Shown: piece after piece, positions 6,888-14,100 of the stretch
Layout: the number at the start of each line of letters is the position of its first letter
Position numbering within the stretch: the stretch's first letter is position 1
Source of the DNA: SIAF01 sp046152955
GTDB lineage: Bacteria; Planctomycetota; Planctomycetia; Planctomycetales; Planctomycetaceae
Direction: 5' to 3'
Assembly (NCBI GenBank): GCA_046152955.1
Contig: JBJXGA010000147.1
Coordinates: forward strand, 1-15,806
DNA length: 15,806 nt
Position numbers and translations under genes: made by a program
Notes under the pieces: model-generated
Told to the model about the DNA's origin: nothing
What the model saw: only the letters and a program-made list of their open reading frames with translations
Databases searched by the model: none

Positions 6888-8897
6888 TCAGTCTGGTGAA
6901 CTGAGTACGGGGCGGTATCCTGAGAATCGCGCGACACGTCGGGTGGAGGTTGCATTGGAGCCGGACGCCAGCCTTCCTTCCGCTTCCAGTTGTTCCAGAA
7001 TCTGATTGACCAGCGACTGTGCCGCCGCGACGTCGGAGAGTCGAACCGGCCCCAGTTCCTGCATTTCGATCCGCAGTCGTTCGGCGGTGGCCAGCGGAAG
7101 ATGCCCCAGGACTTTGACAATCATGCGTTCCGACGCCCCTTTGAGCGCCACGGCCCAATGCGCCACGTCGACCGCTTCAGCGATGACTCGTAGCGGCTCA
7201 GTGGGCAGGTCTGCAATCGCTTCAAAGTCTTGCGACGGCCGGCCCGTTTCGAACAATTCGGGACTGGCCCGTTCCAGTCCTTCCAGCAGCGCAGTGTGCG
7301 TGGAAGAGCGCGACGCGGAGTGCCGCCGCAGCGGCCAGTTGGTTTGATCCGGTGGAACCACCCTCTCGGCGCTCCAAGATTCCATCCGCTGTCGCAGGCT
7401 GGCCTCCACCTCAGCCACGATCCGTGCATCAATCGACTCAATCCCCCGCATGCGCCGGGCCACGTCGGACTGCTTTGTGGTCGGCAGTCCCTCCAGTACC
7501 CGCGCCCCCCGGTGAGCCGGCAGAAACGACAGCACCAGGGCGATCGTCTGCGGATGTTCCTGGGCCACGAGAGTCACCAACTGCCCGATCGGAGCGTCAC
7601 TCAAAAACTGAAACGGCGATGCGGCTGGTGATGAAACCCGCGAGAGTGCTCCGTGTGACGGCAGGGACTGAGAAACGGCAGCCAGCGACTTCTCCGACGC
7701 ATCCTGAAATTTGTCACGCAGCACTTCAGTCTCCCCATCGCGGGGCGTCTCCTGCGACTCCGGAAGAGCGCTGGGCTCCAGCGAGTCTGGCAACACCGCG
7801 TGCTGGGTGTCGAGAGGCTTTGCGGGCGGAACAGTGTCGGCAGTGGTCCGCTGTTTGTCCTGTGGAACTTCCCGGCGCGTGGTTCGCGTGCGAAGCGTCC
7901 AGCAGGCACAGAGCGCCAGACCGGTCAGTCCGGCCAAAGCCCCCCAGTCCCGCGCCGCTTCAGTCAGCAGCACGCTCCATGCCGGTCCTTCGGCATCCTG
8001 CACTTCGATCTCCTCTCCGTGCGGCGGCGCGCCGGAGGATGGACCGGAGTTGGAAAGCTCGGTTCGGTCGGAGTCGGCGGCCGCTGTCGCCACTGAATCC
8101 GCGAGAGAAGACGGCGTTGCGACCTTCTCCGTCTGTGAGGAGGCCAGGGTCGCGTTTTTGTCATCATTCGCGGCGGAGGCCGCCGTGGGACGTTCGACAC
8201 CGTGTCCGTCCCGCGGGCCGTTGTGCAGTGGATGTCCCACGGTGCTGGCGGTGCTGGTATCCAGTACAGTGACATCCCCGGCCTTCATGTTCCAGGCGGC
8301 GGCGACGATCTGCTGCAGCGATTCGAACAGCACTTCGGAAATCTCGGCGTCAGGACGGGGGGTCACGCTGAGCACGGCGCTCATTTTGGTTTCTCGAGAA
8401 AACCCTCTCGATCCAGACCGATGCACCAGGACACGCGCCTGCGCAATCTGTGGAATTTGCTCGATGATCTTGCCGACTTCCTTGGCCTTACCGGCGTCGA
8501 TCAACTCCTGCCGCTGTCGGTCGTTGACCAGTAGCGGGTTTCGCTCCAGCGCCTTGTCCAGGTCTTGTCCAAACGGGCTGGGCTGCCTGCCCCGCGCTTC
8601 CAGCGTCGCCTCGTACCGTGCCGCCTCCTGCCGCGGGGCCAACAGACGCCGCCCCACGACCCGTGCATTGGTCAACCCGGCTGTTCGCAGCGCCTGCTGC
8701 GCGGTTTCGAGTTCATCGTTCGCAAACTCCCGACCGGCCGCGAGCGGTACTTCGTCCCTTCCCGCTTCGGGGGACATCAGCAGACCCAGACCAGCCAGCA
8801 CCAGGACCGGCGCTGCAACCAGCGTCAGCCGTCGTCCCGGCGTCAGGCCGTTGAACAGCTCCTTCAACTGCGACAGAGTGTGCCGCTGCGACTGCAT
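6888..8897 (-). CDS. fliF-fliG: FliF-FliG fusion: flagellar MS-ring and rotor/switch protein in one polypeptide
   Basis: The 669-residue product joins two flagellar proteins normally encoded separately. The first half is FliF-like: membrane segment at about 23-41, periplasmic ring-building region about 54-215 (REFANDELETAQQALRTAGL; KEVGKIIEQIPQIAQARVLV; GDVTVLDT), a low-complexity Ser/Ala/Thr/Asp-rich stretch about 216-305, and a second membrane segment about 317-335. The second half is FliG: a Pro/Ser/Glu-rich linker about 336-428, FliG middle domain about 429-505 with the EHPQ motif (447-450), and FliG C-terminal domain about 557-643 with ALKGA (584-588) and GPVRLSDV (616-623). FliF RBM3/beta-collar, the FliF C-terminal tail and the FliG N-terminal domain are not recognisable. 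ATG at 8897 is supported by AGGA six bases upstream. The frame is uninterrupted, so this is not an assembly of two adjacent frames. Confidence 0.9.
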   Translation of the reverse strand: MQSQRHTLSQLKELFNGLTPGRRLTLVAAPVLVLAGLGLLMSPEAGRDEVPLAAGREFANDELETAQQALRTAGLTNARVVGRRLLAPRQEAARYEATLEARGRQPSPFGQDLDKALERNPLLVNDRQRQELIDAGKAKEVGKIIEQIPQIAQARVLVHRSGSRGFSRETKMSAVLSVTPRPDAEISEVLFESLQQIVAAAWNMKAGDVTVLDTSTASTVGHPLHNGPRDGHGVERPTAASAANDDKNATLASSQTEKVATPSSLADSVATAAADSDRTELSNSGPSSGAPPHGEEIEVQDAEGPAWSVLLTEAARDWGALAGLTGLALCACWTLRTRTTRREVPQDKQRTTADTVPPAKPLDTQHAVLPDSLEPSALPESQETPRDGETEVLRDKFQDASEKSLAAVSQSLPSHGALSRVSSPAASPFQFLSDAPIGQLVTLVAQEHPQTIALVLSFLPAHRGARVLEGLPTTKQSDVARRMRGIESIDARIVAEVEASLRQRMESWSAERVVPPDQTNWPLRRHSASRSSTHTALLEGLERASPELFETGRPSQDFEAIADLPTEPLRVIAEAVDVAHWAVALKGASERMIVKVLGHLPLATAERLRIEMQELGPVRLSDVAAAQSLVNQILEQLEAEGRLASGSNATSTRRVARFSGYRPVLSSPD

Positions 8898-9228
8898 ATC
8901 GTTCCTGATTCTGACCGCCGTCCGCCGCCCACAGGGCGCAGCGATCCGGCAAACGGCGCGGCCAACGCCGCCGCCGCGGGGTGAGTCAATGAATGCGAAT
9001 GGGGAGAGCCTGAAAGGGGGAAATGGAGGTGCGGAAAATACCCTTCCAAGGCAATTCGGTCAAGGTGGGGTTTGGCGAGTCGGGAGCGTGGGGGCACTCG
9101 ACACGGTTTGGCCAGGCAAATTGGGTTTCGCGAGTGTTTGTCGCCGAAGTCGGGAATTTGAACCGCGATCAGCAATTCTGGGATGACTGCTCCTGCCCCC
9201 CCTCTTCGGCCTCCTGCCGTTGGAGCGA

Positions 9229-9264
9229 ACGATTCAATAGCGAGAAACGATTCGGAAGCGAGAA
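9229..9264. repeat. 18-bp tandem duplication
   Basis: Two adjacent 18-base units, ACGATTCAATAGCGAGAA and ACGATTCGGAAGCGAGAA, differ at three positions. The preceding GAGCGA may be a remnant of a third unit. The duplication lies in the long leader between the putative promoter and the FliF-FliG gene. Confidence 0.75.
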
Positions 9265-9454
9265 CGGACGGAGCTCCTCACACCCCATCCGCTATGTGCG
9301 GATTGGTGAGCGAGACTGGCGCTGACGAACTGCCGAGAATTCGTGCGCGGCACAGGACTCAGAAGACACGATGTTGGTGCCAGAGTGGCCAACCGCGAAA
9401 CAGAAAAACGTGACGCCATGTCTCGCAGATTCCAGACCGGCCTCGACGTCGGAA

Positions 9455-9484
9455 ATTGTACATCAGTATACATGGCCCTGTCAA
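9455..9484 (-). promoter_or_regulatory. Sigma-70-like promoter candidate for the flagellar operon
   Basis: On the minus strand TTGACA (9484-9479) is followed after 18 bases by TACAAT (9460-9455). The -35 is a perfect consensus and the -10 differs at one position, embedded in a local AT-rich patch in GC-rich DNA. It points toward the FliF-FliG gene, whose ATG is about 550 bases downstream with no convincing gene between, implying a long 5' leader or an undetected small gene. No sigma-28 or sigma-54 flagellar promoter match was seen closer in. The assignment to this operon is inference. Confidence 0.5.
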
Positions 9485-9621
9485 GTCCGCGGCGAGCGGC
9501 AAGTCGCGGGATTTCTCAGGAATTCGGAGACGCTGGGCTCAAACCGCGCACCGCTCCGCCATTTGCTCTGCCACCTGCTTGGCCGGGCGATTCGGACCCA
9601 GGGGGGAGTAGCTGCTTGGAC

Positions 9622-9697
9622 GCCGACGCAGGCCGCGTCGGCTACGGGGCGGGCTTGTGCGCGCTTGGCAGATAGGTTGACGACGAGACCGGTGGGC
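9622..9697. repeat. Composite palindromic repeat, copy B
   Basis: A perfect eight-pair palindrome (arms GCCGACGC and GCGTCGGC around AGGCC, 9622-9642) is followed by GGGCTTG and then GAGACCGGTGGGC (9685-9697). The same order of parts recurs at 9993-10047, with about 21 bases fewer between GGGCTTG and the last part. This makes it a multi-part repeated element rather than an isolated hairpin. Confidence 0.65.
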
Positions 9698-9724
9698 TGA
9701 CGGCACGCCGCTCCCGGGGTAGTG

Positions 9725-9822
9725 TGCCAACTGGGTGGCCACCTGCCAACTCGGTGACCATCTGGTGGGTCATGTGGTGGGTCATGTGGTGGGTCATGTG
9801 GTGGGCCATGTGGTGGGCCATC
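9725..9822. repeat. Contiguous tandem repeats: 19 bp x2 then 12 bp x5
   Basis: Two 19-base units (TGCCAACTGGGTGGCCACC and TGCCAACTCGGTGACCATC, three mismatches; 9725-9762) run straight into five 12-base units (9763-9822). The first three 12-mers are TGGTGGGTCATG, the fourth is TGGTGGGCCATG and the fifth TGGTGGGCCATC. As 12 is a multiple of three, every frame through it gives low-complexity peptides (for example repeated MTHH or PPHD on the minus strand), which explains the open frames here. Confidence 0.9.
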
Positions 9823-9992
9823 TTGTCCAAACGCGGGGGGATTGCGGCAACCTGTGGAATCGTTGGGGGTTGCGGATGTGTCAAGATGCCGGCATGGGCT
9901 GGTGGGCCACAGTGGGTCAGGTGTCGGGTGTACCCGTTGCGGTATAGATGTGGTGTTGGATGGATTTGTGGGGCATGGTGATGGTGGAAGTC

Positions 9993-10047
9993 GCCGGCGC
10001 AAGCTGCGTCGGGTAAGGGGGCTTGATTACCAATGAGACCGGTGGGC
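9993..10047. repeat. Composite palindromic repeat, copy C
   Basis: This is a diverged copy of the element at 9622-9697. The palindrome GCCGGCGCA/TGCGTCGGG is imperfect, then GGGCTTG, then a perfect 13-base match GAGACCGGTGGGC (10035-10047). Both copies have the same orientation and flank the tandem repeats at 9725-9822. Confidence 0.6.
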
Positions 10048-10228
10048 GTAAGCTGGCCGGTTCAAAGCAATTGGATTCCTCCAATATCCACTCACGCGCC
10101 ACCCCCAGCCGCGCACTCCAGCCTCCTCCAAGCCAAACCCCATCCGAGCCGCAGCGCCGCGCCATTCGAAAGTTCCGGCCCCTTCGGCCCTGGGTCGGTG
10201 CGCCATCGAAATCCCAATTGCCAACCAG

Positions 10229-10249
10229 GGGGAGATTCCTTGTCTCCCC
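10229..10249. repeat. Small hairpin
   Basis: GGGGAGA and TCTCCCC form a perfect seven-pair stem around a seven-base loop, followed by TT only. It is too weak in T-run to call a terminator. No gene ends nearby. Confidence 0.4.
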
Positions 10250-10384
10250 TTCGGCCGCGCCCCGCAAGCGCACTTCACCGCAAGTCCGAACCTCTTATAC
10301 CGTTGAGACTACTTGCAAATTAAAATAAACATAAACACACCGCGATGCACAATGCAATTTTTTTCACATTCTTACTTTTTCCAA

Positions 10385-10408
10385 AATTCTGAAAATTTCC
10401 TCAGAATT
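10385..10408. promoter_or_regulatory. AT-rich operator-like palindrome
   Basis: AATTCTGA and TCAGAATT are perfect inverted repeats separated by eight bases. They sit in an AT-rich island (about 10290-10430) that contrasts with the GC-rich surroundings, and end four bases before a TTGACG element. This layout is what a repressor or activator site next to a -35 box looks like. No regulator gene is nearby, so function is a guess. Confidence 0.4.
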
Positions 10409-10412
10409 CCAA

Positions 10413-10440
10413 TTGACGAATTGTCTTGGGACGGTAGCAT
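10413..10440 (+). promoter_or_regulatory. Weak promoter-like pair
   Basis: TTGACG is separated by 16 bases from TAGCAT on the plus strand, directly after the AT-rich palindrome. The -10 is a poor match. It could drive a short RNA ending at the hairpin at 10609-10630, or a long leader of the RHS-protein gene that starts about 730 bases downstream. Confidence 0.3.
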
Positions 10441-10608
10441 GACACGCAGATCACCCGGATGTCGTTCGCGATTCTTTCGCGACACATCCTCGCAAATTAG
10501 CCAACAAGCAGTTTCAGAGTCTCACGGCGTGACCGCGTACTAGCCAGACGACGAGTGCCGAGTTTCTTGACAGCGACTCTCGACTTCGCCAGCACGCGAT
10601 CTTGGAGT

Positions 10609-10630
10609 GCGGGAAATCTTTCCCGCTTTT
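10609..10630 (+). terminator. Terminator-like hairpin with T-run
   Basis: GCGGGAA and TTCCCGC form a seven-pair stem with a four-base loop, followed immediately by TTTT on the plus strand. It has the form of a Rho-independent terminator, but no plus-strand gene ends just before it. It may end a short non-coding transcript that begins near 10447, or be fortuitous. Confidence 0.4.
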
Positions 10631-11155
10631 CGTTCGAGCGTAATGACGGCGCCAGACAAAGAATAAGACCCCACCGGAGTTCCTCGAATCAGGGCGTAAC
10701 TGCCCGCTTCGTATTGAATGGCAATTCTCCGGCACAGATATTTGCCTGAATCGCACAAAGAGTTTGAATCACACAGCGAAACAGTGAGTCTTCCGCACTC
10801 CATGATCCCGTGGAGTACGTCAGCCTTCACTGATGCAGTAGGTCGGTGTCGGTAAATCCGTGAGATTTCCGCCACGAAACGCTGGCGCGGCGAACGCGTC
10901 GTCTGTGAATCGGTGCGCCAGGCACTGCCTGACGGATCGAAGTGTGTAGGTATCTGGATCCCGCGGCCTGGCACAGCCCCACGGCAAAGGTTGGGCCCCG
11001 GGCTCCGGGACAGCGCATGTTTCGGCGTTCGCGCCGCAATACGGCGCAGAGTGTGTCGTTAGTTCTAAGTATCGAAGTGGCCGCGGGCTTAGCCCCCTCG
11101 CGGTCGTGCAGATTGGCCACGGGACCTGTTCGGCAAGAGGCCACCTCTTCTCACT

Positions 11156-11159
11156 GGAG
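11156..11159 (+). promoter_or_regulatory. Ribosome binding site of the RHS-protein gene
   Basis: GGAG lies seven bases before the ATG at 11167 and supports that start. Upstream, 11077-11120 can fold (GTGG and CCGCG paired with CGCGG and CCAC), so the 5' leader is probably structured. Confidence 0.6.
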
Positions 11160-11166
11160 CCGCTCC

Positions 11167-14100
11167 ATGTTCGCGATCAACCTCGGTCGATGGATTCAGC
11201 AGACGTTTTCCCTCCGCCGCCATCTGCGCCTCACCCGCCGTCCCCGCGCCGGACGCCGCCCCGATGCCGCCTGGCCGGCGCTGACGCAAGACCTCGAACC
11301 GCGGCAACTTCTGGCCGCTGTAGCGGTTAATGATAGTTACTCGGTGGCGCACGATCACACCTTGAATCCATCTCAAGGCGTATTAGTCAATGACGTTCCC
11401 AACGGCGCGCCGATGCTCACGGCGACGCTCGTCACCTCTCCCACGCACAGCAGCGCTTTCACACTGAATAGCAACGGGACGTTCTCTTATACCCCTGCCA
11501 CGGGGTACATCGGCAGCGACAGTTTTACGTATAAAGACTGGGACGGCATGATGTTCAGCAACACGGCGACCGTCTCGCTCAGCGTCACGAACGCCGCTCC
11601 CACCGTCTCCGCCGACAGCTACACGATCAACAAGGACACCTACGCCACCGCCACCGAAGGGGTCTCCGGCGTTCTGGCCAATGACAGCGACTCCGACGGC
11701 TATTCCCTGACCGCCGCCGTCGTCACCGGTGTCAGCCACGGGACGCTCACCCTCAACACCAACGGGACATTCACCTACGTCCCCACGGCGGGCTACCTGG
11801 GGAGCGATTCGTTCGTCTACTCCGCCAACGACGGAGTCACCACAACCAACGGCACCGTCTCCCTCACCGTCGTCAGCCCCTTCAGCACGCAGAGCAACAG
11901 CGTCGATCAGCCGTTTTTCGGCAACAACTCGCAAGGCCCCTTCAGCACCTCGTCGTTGACCGGCGAAGCGCAACTCTCTGCCGAATTGGGACATGGGCAC
12001 GATCTGCGGTACGCCTCCCTCACCGCCGACGCCAAGTCGATCGTCGCGGTCGAGACCACCTACAGTGCCGGGTTGACGATGCCCAGCACAATCGAGGCGC
12101 GGCTCACGATCGGCGGCGTCACCGCCACCCCCATCTTCTACAGCGGCACCTCCCTGCAAAACGGGAACAAGCTGCGGCTGGCGGTCCAGGCCAACACCAC
12201 GTCCCTCGCGACCGGCCATTATGCCTATACGATGACTGTCATTGCTCATTACAGTTCCACCACCGCCACCCGCACCTTCACCGGGTATCAGGATGTCGTC
12301 AATCGCAGCTCCAGCGAGTTTGGTTCCGGCTGGACGCTGGAAGAACTGGACCGCCTGGCGATCGGGACTGGCGGCGTCCTGTGGTACGGTGGAGCCGGTG
12401 GAACCGCCTGGTTCACCGACACCGGCAGCGGCACTTACAGCAGCCCTGCCGGTCCCCTCGCCTTCCACACGTTGGCCAAGACTGGTTCCACCTATACCCT
12501 CAACGACAAACACGGCAACGTCGAGAACTTCTCGTCGATCGGCCTCCTCACCTCCAAGGTCGACACCAACGGCAATACCGTCAGCTATGCCTACACCGAC
12601 GCCAACAGCGACGGCCAGACTGTCGAGCTGAGCACCATCACCGACCCGTTTGGCCGGACGACGACATTCAACTACACCAGCGGCAAGGTCTCCTCGATCA
12701 GCGATGTCGCCAGCCGCTCGACCACCCTCGGACGGGATGGGTCCGGCCGCCTCACAACCGTCACCCGGCCTGATCCGGATGGCGCCGGCGCGCTGGCAAG
12801 CCCTGTGACGACATACGCTTACGACACCTCCTCCCGCATCACCAGCGTCACCGATCCCCTGTCGCACGCCACGACGTTGACCTACGGCTACTCCGGCAGA
12901 CTCAGCCAGGCGACCTATCCCGATTCCAACACCCGAGGCTTCACCCCCGCCCAGATTCGCGGTCTGGTCGACACCACCAGCGGGTCCGGTTCCTCCTCGA
13001 ATCCCGCCACCCCCTACATCATCGGCGGCGGTGGCGCCCCGATGTCCCTCCTCACCAACGAAATCGGACAGCAGGCGCAGTCCCTGTTCGATCGCTTCGG
13101 CAACATCACTTCCTACACCAACCCGCTCAACGACACCACCCTCTGGCAATACAACGCCAATGGTCTGGTGACGCAACGAACCTCCGCCGATCCCGACGCC
13201 GGCGGCTCACAGACGGCCCAAGTCACATCGTATCAATACGACAGCAAGGGAAACCTGACGCAGATCACCCATCCCGACAGCTCGACCGACACCTGGACCT
13301 ACCACAGCACGCTCAACCTGCCCCTCACGCACACCAACCAGCGGGGGAAGACGACGACCCTGACGTACAATTCGTACGGCAACCTCCTCACCTCGACCGA
13401 TCCGCTGGGGGATGTCACCACCTACGCCTACAACAGCCGGGGGCAGGTGACGAGCGTCACTGGCGCTGACCCCGATGCGGGGGGAAGTCTGGCGGCCCCT
13501 GTAACCAGCTTCACCTACGACACCACCGGCCGAATCACCCGGATCACGAACCCCGACACGACGCATCAGGACTTTACGTACAACAGCAGCGACACCGTCG
13601 CCACCTCGGCCGACGAACTGGGCCGGACCACCACGTATGCCTACGACACGCTGGATCGTCTCCTCACAGTGACTCGACCAGATCCCGACGGCGCCGGCTC
13701 ACAGACCGCCCCTGTGACCACCAACGTTTACGATGCCGACAGCCGCCTGACGAGCCAAACCAATCCTCTGGGCAAAACCACCACCTACGCCTACAACAGC
13801 CGCGACTGGCTCACGTCGGTCACCCTCCCTGATCCGGACGGTGCGGGGGGTGCCTCGGCACCTGTGACCAGCTTCGGTTACAACGCCGCCGGTTGGCGGA
13901 CCACCGTCACCAGTCCCCTCGGGAATGTCACCACCAGCGCGTATGACAACGCGGGGCAACTTACGAGCGTCACCACCCCCGATCCCGACGGCGTCGGCGG
14001 TGTCGCCGCCAGCGTCACCAGTTTCACCTACGACCACATCGGCCGCGTCACCAGGGTCACCGATCCCCTTTCGAACCACGTCGATTACACCTACAACAGC

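Larger units (their letters stand above)
8898..11166. other. Long intergenic region without a convincing gene
   Basis: These 2.27 kb lie between the divergently transcribed flagellar operon and the RHS-protein gene. Several frames are open for 60-170 codons but none shows a coherent protein family, a good start signal or plausible composition. The region contains tandem repeats at 9229-9264 and 9725-9822, two copies of a composite palindromic element (9622-9697, 9993-10047), an AT-rich island (about 10290-10430), hairpins at 10229-10249, 10385-10408, 10609-10626 and 11031-11047, and promoter-like sequences on both strands. The best protein-like stretch is on the minus strand at 10540-10974 (144 codons, with LCDSNSLCDSGKYLCRR), but I cannot assign it. 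Confidence 0.6.

Noticed and set aside
7711..9186. Plus-strand open frame of 491 codons over the FliF-FliG gene
   Set aside because: Ser/Arg/Ala-rich shadow with no domains; the minus strand is convincing.
9725..9822. CRISPR array
   Set aside because: Units are directly adjacent with no unique spacers, and no cas gene is present.
9481..10002. Minus-strand frame with repeated PPHD peptides, resembling a His/Pro-rich metal-binding protein
   Set aside because: The peptide repeats are a by-product of the 12-bp tandem repeat, and the frame also runs through the palindromic repeats. No start signal or flanking protein character.
10540..10974. Minus-strand frame of 144 codons in the gap
   Set aside because: It has somewhat protein-like stretches but no family, no signal sequence and no clear ribosome binding site, and it covers the terminator-like hairpin. 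Kept only as a mention in the intergenic entry.
8898..11166. tRNA or rRNA gene in the long gap
   Set aside because: No cloverleaf with matching acceptor stem and TTCGA-type loop, and no rRNA-like segment, could be found by eye.
11383..13176. Long minus-strand open frame (597 codons) opposite the RHS gene
   Set aside because: It is the mirror of the YD array: composition is dominated by Gly, Val and Arg runs, it has no family motif, and the plus strand has clear RHS domains. Antisense openness follows from the GC-rich third positions.
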